Source: Paractinoplanes pyxinae
GTDB taxonomy: Bacteria > Actinomycetota > Actinomycetes > Mycobacteriales > Micromonosporaceae
Length of the DNA stretch: 64,000 nucleotides
Reading direction: 5' to 3'
NCBI RefSeq assembly: GCF_026626335.1
Contig: NZ_JAPNTZ010000001.1
Coordinates: 806,001 to 870,000 of the forward strand
This document shows, one piece after another, positions 32,215 through 43,110 of the stretch (within the stretch, counting starts at the first letter, position 1; the number at the start of each line of letters is the position of its first letter). The notes under the pieces were generated by a model. It searched no databases. It was not told the DNA's origin and saw only the letters and a list, made by a program, of their open reading frames with translations. Made by a program: the position numbers and the translations under genes.

Positions 32215-33043
32215 CTTGGCGGGGAATGAACTCGGCGATCGTGGTGGCGACGACGTCGCCGGCCGCGTCGAGGTCGGCCGTGATGCGGCGCACCTGGGCA
32301 GTGGTCAGGCCGTCCGGCTCGGCGCCCAGCCCGTAGACGATCTCGTTGCTGTCGATCGTGTCGACGTCGAAGTGGACGGCGACCCGCGAGCAGCCGGTGC
32401 CGGCCAGCCAGTCGAGCAGCGGCCGCGTCGACGTCCGCAGGTCGTCGGGGTGAAACGAGCTGATGCCCCACTCGCTCACGTGGCCGATGCTGTCGTCGTC
32501 CCAGGCGTGCAGGCCGACCAGCGCCACCCGCTCGGGCGGCACGGTGGCCGGCAGCAGGCGCAGCACGTCGGGATCGCCGTGGCCGGTCAGGGCGGCGACG
32601 GCCATGGCGTGGAAGCCCGGGTACTCGTCGGCCGGGGTGCCGACGTCGGGGTGCGAGTCGATCCACACGATCGCCAGGTCGTCTGCGTAGCGGCCGGCCA
32701 TCGCGGCGAACGGCGCGACGCTGACCGCGCACTCGCCGCCCAGCGTGACGATCCGCTCGGGGTCGTGCCGGCGGATGACGTCGAGCGCACCCTCGAGCTG
32801 TGCCAGCACGACGTCCTTGGCCTCGATGCCGTCCCGCTCGGCCAGGCCGGTGTCGTCCATGGCCACCGGCACGGCCGCGGTCGGGCCGTTGTGCGGCGGC
32901 AGCACCGCCTCGAGGACGGCCGATCCGACCGCATAGCCACGCCGCGCGACGTCGAACGGAAACTCGGGCGCAAGGTTGCGTACACTACTGGTTCCCGCGC
33001 CTTGCCACTGTGGCCACAGCAAACGGAGTTTTGTCCCGGACAT
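32171..33043 (-). CDS. Arginase/ureohydrolase-fold protein with altered metal motif
   Basis: 290 residues. The fold motifs are present: VWIDSHPDVGTPADEYPG (the DxHxD metal ligands) and VAVHFDVDTIDS (the DxDxxD ligands). The first motif, GGDH in arginases and agmatinases, reads LGGECAVS, so the Mn-A His is replaced by Cys. Some actinobacterial family members have Cys here, so it may still bind metal. The substrate (arginine, agmatine, formiminoglutamate or another guanidine) cannot be decided. Divergent from the hydrolase at 33138. Confidence 0.8.
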   Translation of the reverse strand: MSGTKLRLLWPQWQGAGTSSVRNLAPEFPFDVARRGYAVGSAVLEAVLPPHNGPTAAVPVAMDDTGLAERDGIEAKDVVLAQLEGALDVIRRHDPERIVTLGGECAVSVAPFAAMAGRYADDLAIVWIDSHPDVGTPADEYPGFHAMAVAALTGHGDPDVLRLLPATVPPERVALVGLHAWDDDSIGHVSEWGISSFHPDDLRTSTRPLLDWLAGTGCSRVAVHFDVDTIDSNEIVYGLGAEPDGLTTAQVRRITADLDAAGDVVATTIAEFIPRQVMHLRQLLSGFPGL

Positions 33044-33137
33044 AGCCCCTCAATCCATGGTCAAAACGACCCGAGTGATGTTTACGACAGGGTGGATTCT
33101 GATACGTCGCCCGTCAAACGTCTGGTAAACAACGTGC

Positions 33138-33887
33138 ATGGCGTTTGAGTGGTCGACGGTCGGCACCGTCCTGGTCAAGGGTGTCCGCCTCGGCTACCGC
33201 GAATGCGGCGACCCGGCGGGCGTGCCCGCGGTGCTGTTGCACGGCACCGGCAGCAGCTCCTCCACCTGGAACCGCCTCGCGCCCCGGCTGGCCGACGCCG
33301 GCCACCGCGTGATCGCGTTCGACCTGCGCGGACACGCCGGTAGCGTGAAGACGCCGGACTACCTGCTGGCCAGCCTGCGCGACGACCTGCTCGGGCTGCT
33401 GCACAGGTTCGACCTGCGCGACGCCGTCCTCATCGGCCATTCGGTCGGGGCGTACGCCGCCCTGGCCGCCGCCCAGCACTCACCCCACCTGATCTCGCGG
33501 CTGGTGCTCGAAGACCTGGCCGCCCCGCCCCGCCACCTGCCCCCGTTCCACGGCGGACTGCTCCGCCTGGTCGCCGCGGCCGGCGCCGTGGTCACCGCGC
33601 GTCCCGGGCACGCGCTGGCCGTGATGGGCTCGATCGTCCTGCAGCTGGTGCGCCCCGACCCCGCCTGGTGGTCCCGCCTGAGCGGGGTGCGCCAGCCCGC
33701 CCTGGTCTTCTCCGGCGGCCCGACCAGCTGCATCCCACCCCGCCGCCTGGCCGAGATGACCGCCGCCCTCCCCGACGCCCGCCTGGCCACGATCCCCGTC
33801 GGCCACCGTGTCCACAGCCTGGCCCCGGAGGCCTTCCAGGCCGAGGTCATGGCCTTCCTGAACGCCACCGAGCCGGCCCGCGCGTAG
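33138..33887 (+). CDS. Alpha/beta hydrolase
   Basis: 249 residues. Oxyanion-hole HGTGSSS, nucleophile elbow IGHSVGAYAAL (Ser), an acidic residue likely in the VFSGGPTS region, and the catalytic His in VGHRVHSLAPEAF. No signal peptide, so cytoplasmic. The substrate is unknown. Start ATG 33138; the 94 bp to the divergent arginase-like gene are AT-richer and probably hold both promoters. Confidence 0.87.
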   Translation: MAFEWSTVGTVLVKGVRLGYRECGDPAGVPAVLLHGTGSSSSTWNRLAPRLADAGHRVIAFDLRGHAGSVKTPDYLLASLRDDLLGLLHRFDLRDAVLIGHSVGAYAALAAAQHSPHLISRLVLEDLAAPPRHLPPFHGGLLRLVAAAGAVVTARPGHALAVMGSIVLQLVRPDPAWWSRLSGVRQPALVFSGGPTSCIPPRRLAEMTAALPDARLATIPVGHRVHSLAPEAFQAEVMAFLNATEPARA

Positions 33888-34037
33888 GCCGCCGCTCGAC
33901 CCTCGCGCCCGGACGGGGGCATGATCGAGGTAGTTCGGGCACTTGTAGTCGCTATGGCGTCATTCATGTTGCCGCTTCGGTGTGATCCCCAGTAGACCGG
34001 TGAGCAGACACCGACCGTCACGCAGACCGGGTGGTCC

Positions 34038-36887
34038 ATGACCTCGCCGAACGACCTTGCCGCGCTGCCGGACCCTGGGCCGGCCCGGAGCCTGGACGAC
34101 CTCGTGGGGCTGCTGCGTGCGCTGAAAATTTGGTCCGGCAACCCGTCGTACGAGGCGATCACGGAACGGGTGAACGCGGAGCGGCCGGCTCGGCGGGCGA
34201 CGGTCAGTGACTGCTTCCGGCTCGGGCGGCGGCGCGTCGACAACGACCTGTTCATCGCCGTCGTGCGGGCGTTGTGGGGCGAGCGCGGATACGTCGCCCA
34301 GTGGCGGCAGGCACTGCGCGTGGTCACCGGGGAGGCGCGGGCGGCGGCCCAGGTGCGTACGCAGGAAGTCCTACCCGCAGACCTGCAGGAGTTCACCGGC
34401 CGCGAAGCCGAGCTGGCGCTGCTGCGGCGCGAACCGGGCGGCGTCACCACCATCGAGGGCATGGCCGGCGTCGGCAAAACGCAGCTGGCCGTGCGCGCGG
34501 CCCATCTGTTGAGCGCCGATCACCCGTACGAGCAAATTCTGTTCGTCGATCTGCGCGGTTTCCACATCGATCCCGCGCAGCCGCCGGCCGACCCGTCCGC
34601 CGTGCTCGACAGCTTCCTGCAGCTGCTCGGCGTGCCTGCCCGGCAGATTCCGTACGAGCTGACGGCGCGCTCGGCTGCCTTCCGTGAGCAGCTTGCTGGG
34701 CAGCGTGCGCTGATCGTGCTCGACAACGCCGCCGGCGAGCAGCAGGTGCGGCCGCTGCTGTCCGACTCGCCGCTCTGCCGCACGCTCGTCACCAGCCGGC
34801 GCAGCCTCGCCGATCTGGGCGCCGCCACCCGCATTACCGTCGACGTGTTCACCCCCGACGAGGCGCGCGCCTTCCTGACCCACGCCGAACGCCCGACCTC
34901 CAACAGTGCCGGTCGCTTGACCACGAGGTCGCTCTCCCGCGACGCCGAAGGGGACGCGGGCGCGCTGGCCCGGATCGCCGAGCACTGCGGTCATCTGCCT
35001 CTCGCGCTCGGCCTGGTCTCGAGTCACATGCGCGCCCGGCCCGGCTGGACGCTGCACGACCACGCCGACCGCCTAGACCAGAAGCACCGCGACCGCCGCC
35101 TAGAAACCGGCGTCGAGCTGGCGCTACGCCTGTCCTACCAGGGCCTGCCCCCCGACCGCCAACGGCTGCTGCGCCTGCTCGCGCTGCACCCAGGTCAGGA
35201 CTTCGACGCGTACGCCGCTTCCGCCCTGGCCTCCGCCTCAGCACCCTCCATCCCGACCCTCGCTTCAGCGCCGGCTTCCTCTTCCGGCCTCTCCTCGGCT
35301 TCCGCCCGAGCCTCGGCGTCCGGGCCGGCGTCGGCTTCCGGCCTGACCTCAGCTTCTGCGCCGGGGTCCGCGAATGCGCCAGGGCTCGCGTCGGCTTCGG
35401 GGCCCGCGTCCGCGCCGGGGCCCACGCGGGCGTCCGCGCCGGGATCTGCGTCCGCACCGGGATCTGCGTCCGCGCCGGGGTCGGCGCCTGCCCCGGCCTC
35501 TGCCTCCGTTCTGGACGGGGCCGGCCTCGATGACGTCGCTTTGCAGTTGCGGCGGCTTGTTGAGGATCACCTCCTTCGGGAGCCGCGCGAGGGTCGCTTT
35601 GGCTTTCATGATCTGGTGCACGCGTATGCCCTCGAGGTTGGCGCGGATGAGGACAGCCCGTCGGAGCGGCGGGCCGCCCGCACTCGCCTGATCGACTACT
35701 ACGTCGCTACCGCCGGCGTGGCCATGGACACCTTGCATCCGGCTGAGAAGCAACGCCGCCCCAAGGTTCCGGAGATCGCGCACCCGCAGCCCAGGCTGGA
35801 TGAACCCGAACAGGCGCGGGCCTGGCTTGACGCGGAACGGGCCGAGTTGACCGCAGTCGCTGCGATGGTGGGATGGCCGGAGCACACGCTGCGGTTGTCG
35901 GCGACGCTGTTCCGCTACCTGGACGGGGGCCACTACAGCGACGCGCTCACCATTCACGGTCACGCCCAGGCCGCGGCCGAAGCGCTGGAGGACCCGGCGG
36001 CTCAGGCGCAGGCCGTGCTCGGGTTCGGCACGACGCACAGCCGGCTCGGTCGCTACGAGGAGGCGGGGGAGTACCTGCGCCGGGCGTTGGAGCTGTTCCT
36101 GCAGGCCGGTGACCTGCTCGGGCAGGCCCGGGCGCTGGCCAACCTGGGCAATGTGGACGCCCGGCTGGCTCGCTACGCGTCGGCCGCCGACTACTACGCC
36201 GGGGCCATGCGGACGTTCCGCGACGCGGGCGACCCGGCCGGCGAGGCCCGCGCGCTGGGCAACCTCGGCACGGTGGAGGAAAGGCTGGGCCGGTACGACT
36301 CCGCGGCCGGCCACCTGTCGTCGGCTGTCTCGCTGTCGCAAGGCTTGGGCGACCGTACGGGCGAGGCGCAGGCCCTGGACAACCTGGGCTCAGTCGAAAC
36401 GGCTCGGGGCCGGCCCGAGGTTGCCGCCATCCACCACGAGCGGTCGCTCACGCTTTTCCGGGCCCTGGGCAACGAGTCGGGCGAAGCCTGGGCCCTGTAC
36501 GGCCTGGGCGCGGCCCACACCCTGCTGGGCCGCACCGAATCGGCCACCGACCTGCTGGAACAGGCGCTCGCCCGGTTCCATCAGGCGGGCGACCGCGACG
36601 GCGAGACGTGGGCCCACAACGGCCTGGGCGAGGCCGCGCTAGCTGCCGCCGGCCCTTCTGAGGCCGCCGCCGGCCCGTCCGAGGCCGCCGCGCGCCCGTC
36701 CGAGGCTGCCGCGCTCCTGTCCGAGGCCGCCGGTCACTACACGACAGCGCTGGCCCTGGCCGAAGAGACCGGCCTCCGCGACCAGCAGGCCCGCGCCCAT
36801 GCCGGCCTGGCCCGCGCCCTCGACCTCCCCGTCCACGCCGACCGCGCCCGCGCCCTGTACGACGAGCTCGGCACTTCACCGCCCTGA
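34038..36887 (+). CDS. HTH/NB-ARC/TPR STAND regulator with low-complexity insertion
   Basis: 949 residues. An N-terminal helical domain (~20-95, AITERVNAERPARRATVSDC) looks like a helix-turn-helix region. NB-ARC follows, with P-loop GMAGVGKT at 141-148, Walker B RALIVLDNAAG and the CGHLPLALGL helix. Residues ~392-494 are an Ala/Ser/Pro/Gly low-complexity run breaking the winged-helix part (before LRRLVEDHLLREP). TPR repeats fill ~640-940 (ALANLGNVDARLARYASAAD and similar). The layout resembles AfsR-like regulators without the SARP domain. A DNA-binding or signalling role is likely; targets unknown. Confidence 0.85.
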   Translation: MTSPNDLAALPDPGPARSLDDLVGLLRALKIWSGNPSYEAITERVNAERPARRATVSDCFRLGRRRVDNDLFIAVVRALWGERGYVAQWRQALRVVTGEARAAAQVRTQEVLPADLQEFTGREAELALLRREPGGVTTIEGMAGVGKTQLAVRAAHLLSADHPYEQILFVDLRGFHIDPAQPPADPSAVLDSFLQLLGVPARQIPYELTARSAAFREQLAGQRALIVLDNAAGEQQVRPLLSDSPLCRTLVTSRRSLADLGAATRITVDVFTPDEARAFLTHAERPTSNSAGRLTTRSLSRDAEGDAGALARIAEHCGHLPLALGLVSSHMRARPGWTLHDHADRLDQKHRDRRLETGVELALRLSYQGLPPDRQRLLRLLALHPGQDFDAYAASALASASAPSIPTLASAPASSSGLSSASARASASGPASASGLTSASAPGSANAPGLASASGPASAPGPTRASAPGSASAPGSASAPGSAPAPASASVLDGAGLDDVALQLRRLVEDHLLREPREGRFGFHDLVHAYALEVGADEDSPSERRAARTRLIDYYVATAGVAMDTLHPAEKQRRPKVPEIAHPQPRLDEPEQARAWLDAERAELTAVAAMVGWPEHTLRLSATLFRYLDGGHYSDALTIHGHAQAAAEALEDPAAQAQAVLGFGTTHSRLGRYEEAGEYLRRALELFLQAGDLLGQARALANLGNVDARLARYASAADYYAGAMRTFRDAGDPAGEARALGNLGTVEERLGRYDSAAGHLSSAVSLSQGLGDRTGEAQALDNLGSVETARGRPEVAAIHHERSLTLFRALGNESGEAWALYGLGAAHTLLGRTESATDLLEQALARFHQAGDRDGETWAHNGLGEAALAAAGPSEAAAGPSEAAARPSEAAALLSEAAGHYTTALALAEETGLRDQQARAHAGLARALDLPVHADRARALYDELGTSPP
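35211..35520 (+). repeat. Low-complexity Ala/Ser/Pro/Gly expansion inside the NB-ARC gene
   Basis: About 310 bp of imperfect short repeats built from GCX-TCX-type codons (SASAPGSASAPGSASAPG pattern), in frame, encoding ~100 residues. The units are most alike near the 3' end (35420-35490), which suggests growth by slippage. A second, shorter expansion (GPSEAAAGPSEAAARPSEAA) lies at 36650-36734. Confidence 0.85.
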
Positions 36888-36971
36888 GCGGCGAACCGCT
36901 TGCAGGACGCAATCGGTGGGCTTAGGGTGCTCACCAGTTGCATGTGGCAACCGGTTATCGAGGAGGCAGTC

Positions 36972-37568
36972 ATGCCGTACGTCACGGCCGACCTTTCCGT
37001 GTCTGTCGACGGGTACGCCGCGGGCGTCAACCAGGCGCTGGAGAAGCCGTTCGGCGACGGGCCGGTCGACGAACTGCACAAGTGGATGTTCGAGACGCCC
37101 GACGAGAATGCCGCCGAACTGGCCGGGATCACCGCCGCCGACGCGTTCATCATGGGCCGCAACATGTTCGGGCCGGGCCGTGGTGACTGGGATCGGGATT
37201 GGACGGGCTGGTGGGGGCAGGATCCGCCGTACCAAAAACCGGTTTTCGTCCTGACCCATCACGAGCGGGACGATCTGCCCATGCAGGGTGGCACGACGTT
37301 CCACTTCGTCACCGGGGGCATCGAGGCGGCCTTGAAGCAGGCGGTGGAGGCGACCGGGGACGGCACCATCGCGATCGCCGGCGGTGCGGCCACCACCAAT
37401 CAGTACCTGGCGGCCGGTCTGATCGACGAGCTGCGGCTGCACGTCGCGCCGGTGATCATCGGCGCCGGCGAGCGGCTGTTCGACGGCGTCCCGGCCGGCA
37501 AGCTGCGGCAGGTCTCGTCGCGCGGCGCTTCCCTGGTCACCCACATCACCTACGAGGTTGTCCGCTGA
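36972..37568 (+). CDS. Dihydrofolate reductase/RibD C-terminal domain family reductase
   Basis: 198 residues from ATG 36972 with a strong SD (GAGGAGG). Start YVTADLSVSVDGYAAG, the AFIMGRNMFGPG segment, and the NADPH-binding AIAGGAATTNQYLAAG with LIDELRLHVAPVIIGAGERL define the RibD C-terminal (PF01872) fold. These stand-alone members reduce unknown substrates in the cytoplasm. Translationally coupled to the peptidase E gene (TGATG). Confidence 0.9.
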   Translation: MPYVTADLSVSVDGYAAGVNQALEKPFGDGPVDELHKWMFETPDENAAELAGITAADAFIMGRNMFGPGRGDWDRDWTGWWGQDPPYQKPVFVLTHHERDDLPMQGGTTFHFVTGGIEAALKQAVEATGDGTIAIAGGAATTNQYLAAGLIDELRLHVAPVIIGAGERLFDGVPAGKLRQVSSRGASLVTHITYEVVR

Positions 37569-38299
37569 TGAAAGCACTGCTCACTTCGTCCGGCATCAAA
37601 AACTCCAGCATCGAGAAGGCACTGGTCGACCTGCTGGGCAAGCCGATCGCCGAGGCCGACGCGTTAATAGTGCCCACCGCCATCTATCCGTTCCCGGGCG
37701 GGCCAGGCATGGCCTACCGGGCGCTCACCGGTCAGGGCACGTCGCCGCTGAGCGGCCTGGGGTGGAAGTCGCTGGGAATCCTCGAATTGACGGTGCTGCC
37801 GAACATCGAGGAGGAAGCCTGGGTGCCCGGTGTCCGCGCCGCCGACGCTCTTCTCTTCTGGGGCGGCGACCCGTTGTTCCTCGCCGAATGGATGCGACGC
37901 TCCGGGTTGACCGCCCTGCTGCCGAGCTTGCGGTCCGAGGCCGTGTACGTCGGGGTGAGCGCGGGAAGCATCGCGGCCTCAGCCACCTTCGTCGAGACCT
38001 ACACCGAACCGCCCCGCGACATGGAAGGGCGGCACGTCTCGTTCTCCACGCCCGAGGGCGACGTCGACCGCCTGCTGGTCACCGGTCAGGGCGCGGGACT
38101 GGTCGACTTCGCCGTGATCCCGCACCTCGAGAATCCTCACCACCCGGACGCCTCGCTGCCCAACGCCGAGAAGTGGGCCGCCCACATCCCGGCGCCGACC
38201 TACGCGATCGACGACGAGACCGCCATCAAGGTTGTCGACGGTGTCGCCGAGGTCGTCTCCGAGGGCCAGTGGAAACTGTTCCAGCCCGTGACGGGATAG
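37568..38299 (+). CDS. Peptidase E-like (S51) serine peptidase
   Basis: 243 residues. The nucleophile elbow VGVSAGSIAAS (Ser) and IPHLENPHHPD (His) are the S51 catalytic motifs, in a class I glutamine-amidotransferase-like fold (ADALLFWGGDPLFLAEWM carries the oxyanion glycines). S51 enzymes cleave Asp-X dipeptides in the cytosol; whether this one does is untested. ATG 37568 overlaps the previous stop. Confidence 0.87.
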   Translation: MKALLTSSGIKNSSIEKALVDLLGKPIAEADALIVPTAIYPFPGGPGMAYRALTGQGTSPLSGLGWKSLGILELTVLPNIEEEAWVPGVRAADALLFWGGDPLFLAEWMRRSGLTALLPSLRSEAVYVGVSAGSIAASATFVETYTEPPRDMEGRHVSFSTPEGDVDRLLVTGQGAGLVDFAVIPHLENPHHPDASLPNAEKWAAHIPAPTYAIDDETAIKVVDGVAEVVSEGQWKLFQPVTG

Positions 38300-38316
38300 A
38301 ACTCGACGCGCGCCGC

Positions 38317-38355
38317 GGCCGGTGGATCCGCTAGGGCGGTGCGGACCCACCGGCC
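38317..38355. terminator. Hairpin terminator between convergent genes
   Basis: The arms at 38317-38330 and 38342-38355 pair over 14 positions with one A-C mismatch and an 11-nt loop, between the stops at 38299 (+) and 38378 (-). There is no U-tract. Confidence 0.65.
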
Positions 38356-38377
38356 TGCCTGAGGCCGCGCTACGCGG

Positions 38378-38629
38378 TCAGAGCGCCTGGTCGGCCGCGC
38401 CGGAGGTGCCCTCGCCGGTGGATCCGTTCTTCTCGGGGCAGTCCCACTGCGTCGCCGAGCCGGATCCGGTGCCCGCGCCCGGCGTGGCCGCTCCACCGTT
38501 GTCGACGGTGACCTGGACGGCCGGCTCGGCCCGCTCGGGTCCGGCGGCCAGGGCGGTTCCGCCGACGCCGACCGCGACGGCCGCCGCGCCACCCGCGACG
38601 GCAAGTCCGATGATGGTTCTGGTTCGCAT
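38378..38629 (-). CDS. Small secreted protein, unknown function
   Basis: 83 residues from ATG 38629, with GGGAG upstream on the minus strand. Signal peptide MRTRTIIGLAVAGGAAAVAV, cleaved near ALA-AGP. The mature ~52 residues are Gly/Thr/Ala-rich with one Cys (TQWDCPEKNGSTGEG) and no fold I recognise. Upstream in-frame codons exist to 38746 but look non-coding and overlap the divergent gene. Confidence 0.65.
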   Translation of the reverse strand: MRTRTIIGLAVAGGAAAVAVGVGGTALAAGPERAEPAVQVTVDNGGAATPGAGTGSGSATQWDCPEKNGSTGEGTSGAADQAL

Positions 38630-38744
38630 GCTCACTCCCGACTCTGCTTCGGTTGTCAGTGCGTCCCAGAAAACCAAGGCGCCCCGAAAATTGACCGAAG
38701 CGCCCGGCCCGGCGCCACATCGCCGGTCGGCGACAATCTCGTCC

Positions 38745-39202
38745 ATGACGTCGTTCGAGCTGGCGTGGCCGCACGACCATTACGGTCCCGGCACGACGGA
38801 GTGGCTCACGATCGCCCGCGAGCCCGACGGGCAGTGGTGGTACGACGGCTTCATGGTCGGGCGGGTGCCGATCAGCGGCGGCGCGGAGCACGTCGCGGCC
38901 TTCGCTCGCTGGCTTCCGGCAGATCCGCCGGCCGGTACGAGAAGGACTTCCCGGTGCTGAAGGACGACAGGCCGGTGCCCGGTTTCTGGAGCCCCGACAT
39001 GCTGATCGACCTCGACGTGATGCTCGGCCGGGAGCACGCCGGCGGCCCGGAATACCTGGTCGTGTGGCCGAGCGGCTACTTCCCCGAGCTGAAGGTCGGC
39101 GCGGACATCAGCGGCGAACTGCACTGGGAGCCGGTCGACCGCAACCGCCTGCACAACCAGGCCACCGCCCTGCTCACCGCAGCTCAGGAAGCGCGCGGCT
39201 AA
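38745..39202 (+). pseudogene. Hypothetical protein gene split by a frameshift
   Basis: The first part, ATG 38745 to TGA 38960 (71 residues, MTSFELAWPHDHYGPGTTEW), changes frame near 38925-38940. The second part continues one frame over to 39202 (RYEKDFPVLKDDRPVPG, then YLVVWPSGYFPELKVGADIS). Both halves have coding-like third positions, and good coding sequence in the second frame begins before its first possible start (GTG 38954), which argues for one ~150-residue protein broken by an indel. Two overlapping genes, the second from GTG 38954 with AAGGA upstream, are the alternative. No known family recognised. Confidence 0.5.
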
Positions 39203-39276
39203 TCGGGGTGTGAGCGGCGTGGTGGGGGGTGCGCGGCGGCCTGTGCCGGGCCGCCGCGCTGGTCCACGTAGGGCTG

Positions 39277-41610
<2,334 letters not shown>

Positions 41611-41621
41611 TCATCGTTACA

Positions 41622-41635
41622 TGGGAGCGCTCCCA
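41622..41635. promoter_or_regulatory. CebR operator (TGGGAGCGCTCCCA)
   Basis: A perfect 14-bp palindrome identical to the CebR box described in Streptomyces cellulose and cello-oligosaccharide genes. It lies 27 bp upstream of the GH9 start (minus strand) and 132 bp before the DUF4142 gene. It predicts repression lifted by cellobiose or cellotriose. Confidence 0.9.
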
Positions 41636-41767
41636 ACGTCCAGAGCCGAAACGGGAAGGCAATCGATCAACGCTCAACATAAAGTTGCGTCGATTTTCGC
41701 GTCGAAGAGGAATGGTCCTCCGAGGGCCGGGTACCCGGCTCTCGCTCCCATCGAGAGGATCTGTCCC

Positions 41768-42424
41768 ATGTTGATCAGAAAAGCAGCGCTTGCCCTGGGT
41801 CTGGCCGGAATGTTCCTGGTTCCCGCCACCGCGGCCCAGGCGGCGCCGTCCGACCAGGACGCGGCCTACCTGCGGGCCGCGCACCAGTCGAACCTGGCCG
41901 AGATCGCCGGCGGCAAGCTGGCCCAGCAGAAGGGCGACAGCCAGGACGTCAAGGATCTCGGCGCCCGGTTCGTGGCCGACCACACCAAGCTGGACGCCGC
42001 CGTGCGGCAGACGGCCTCGCAACTCGACGTCGACCTGCCCGGGGCTCCCAACGAGGAGCAGCAGGCGCTCGCCGCGAAGTACCAGCAGGCTTCGGGCGAC
42101 GACTTCGACGCCCTGTTCGTCTCGACGCAGATGGACGCGCACATGAAGGCCATGGCCAACGGCCAGAAGGAGATCTCGCAGGGCTCCGACGCCGCGGCCA
42201 AGAAGAACGCTCAGGCGGCGGCGCCGGTCATCGCCTCGCACCACGAGCTGCTGAACGACGCCGCCCGCGCGGTCGGCGTCCCGGCCGGGATCGGCACCGG
42301 CACCGGCGGCGAGGCCGCCAGCCGGACCTTCACCACGCCGGTCGTGGCGCTGCTGAGCCTCGGCGTGCTGCTGCTGGTGGCGGGTGCTGTGCTGTTCCGG
42401 CGGCGTCTGTTCGTCCGGGCATGA
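41768..42424 (+). CDS. DUF4142 (ferritin-like) membrane-anchored exported protein
   Basis: 218 residues from ATG 41768 (AGAGGAT upstream). Signal peptide (MLIRKAALALGLAGMFLVPA, cleaved near AQA-APS), a helical DUF4142 domain (~30-170: DQDAAYLRAAHQSNLAEIAG, DLGARFVADHTKLDAAV, HHELLNDAARAVG), then a C-terminal membrane helix and Arg tail (FRRRLFVRA). That end looks like a wall-sorting tail, but I see no LPxTG. The stop overlaps the sortase start (ATGA), so the pair may work together outside the membrane. Confidence 0.85.
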   Translation: MLIRKAALALGLAGMFLVPATAAQAAPSDQDAAYLRAAHQSNLAEIAGGKLAQQKGDSQDVKDLGARFVADHTKLDAAVRQTASQLDVDLPGAPNEEQQALAAKYQQASGDDFDALFVSTQMDAHMKAMANGQKEISQGSDAAAKKNAQAAAPVIASHHELLNDAARAVGVPAGIGTGTGGEAASRTFTTPVVALLSLGVLLLVAGAVLFRRRLFVRA

Positions 42425-43110
42425 CCGAACCACTGTCCGGTGGCCGGCGCGCGGCAGGCTGGGCGGCACTTGCCGCCGGCCTGTCGGCGCTGGCCGCCGG
42501 CGTGGCCCTGGCCATCCACAGCGGACAACCGCCGGAGGACGCCGGCGCGCTGCCGGTCGCCGTGGCCGCGCCCCAGTCAGTGACGCCCAGCGGCAAGCCC
42601 GCGCCCACCGCAAAGGCGCGCAACGAAAAGAAGCCCACCCAGAAGGCGCCAACGCCGCCGGCCTGGGCCACCCCGACCCGCGTCGCAATCGGCCAGTTGA
42701 AAGTGGACGCCCCCGTGCAGGCCGTCGGCGTCCGGGCCGACCGTTCGCTGAACGTTCCGGACGACGGCGCCCGGCTCGGCTGGTGGATCGGCTCGGCGAC
42801 CCCCGGCTCCCCGCGTGGCACGGTGGTGATCGCCGGCCACGTGGACACCGCCGAGGACGGCCCCGGCGCCCTGTTCCGCCTCGAGAATCTGAAGCTGGGC
42901 GCGACGATCCAGGTGCGCGCCGGCGACCGCGTCGTCGCCTACAAGGCCGTGGCCCGCCGCAGCTATCCGAAGCAGCGCCTGCCCAAGGAGCTGTTCGCCG
43001 CGAACACCGCGCCCCGCCTGGCCTTGGTGACCTGCGGCGGCTCCTTCCACGACGGCGTCTACAGCCACAACGTCATCGTCTACGCCGAGCCGGTGTCGTC
43101 CCGCGTGTAG
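42421..43110 (+). CDS. Class F (or E-like) sortase
   Basis: 229 residues. One N-terminal membrane anchor (~12-32), a Pro/Lys-rich spacer, then the sortase barrel: catalytic His in VVIAGHVDTAEDG, catalytic Cys in LALVTCGGSF, and a region around YSHNVIVYAEP that takes the place of the Arg strand. Sortases cut sorting signals and join proteins to the wall or to each other; class F members are common in actinobacteria with poorly known substrates. Coupled to the DUF4142 gene. Overlaps the next gene's 3' end by 31 bp. Confidence 0.88.
   Translation: MTEPLSGGRRAAGWAALAAGLSALAAGVALAIHSGQPPEDAGALPVAVAAPQSVTPSGKPAPTAKARNEKKPTQKAPTPPAWATPTRVAIGQLKVDAPVQAVGVRADRSLNVPDDGARLGWWIGSATPGSPRGTVVIAGHVDTAEDGPGALFRLENLKLGATIQVRAGDRVVAYKAVARRSYPKQRLPKELFAANTAPRLALVTCGGSFHDGVYSHNVIVYAEPVSSRV

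Noticed and set aside
33060..33137. GTTTAC...GTAAAC inverted pair between the arginase-like and hydrolase genes
   Set aside because: The half-sites are short and about 50 bp apart; too weak to call an operator.
41621..41767. Longer N-terminus for the DUF4142 protein
   Set aside because: It would start at the CebR operator and place ~49 non-hydrophobic residues before a normal signal peptide; ATG 41768 has an SD.
42330..42424. LPxTG sorting signal at the DUF4142 C-terminus
   Set aside because: There is a TM helix and Arg tail but no LPxTG or close variant before it.
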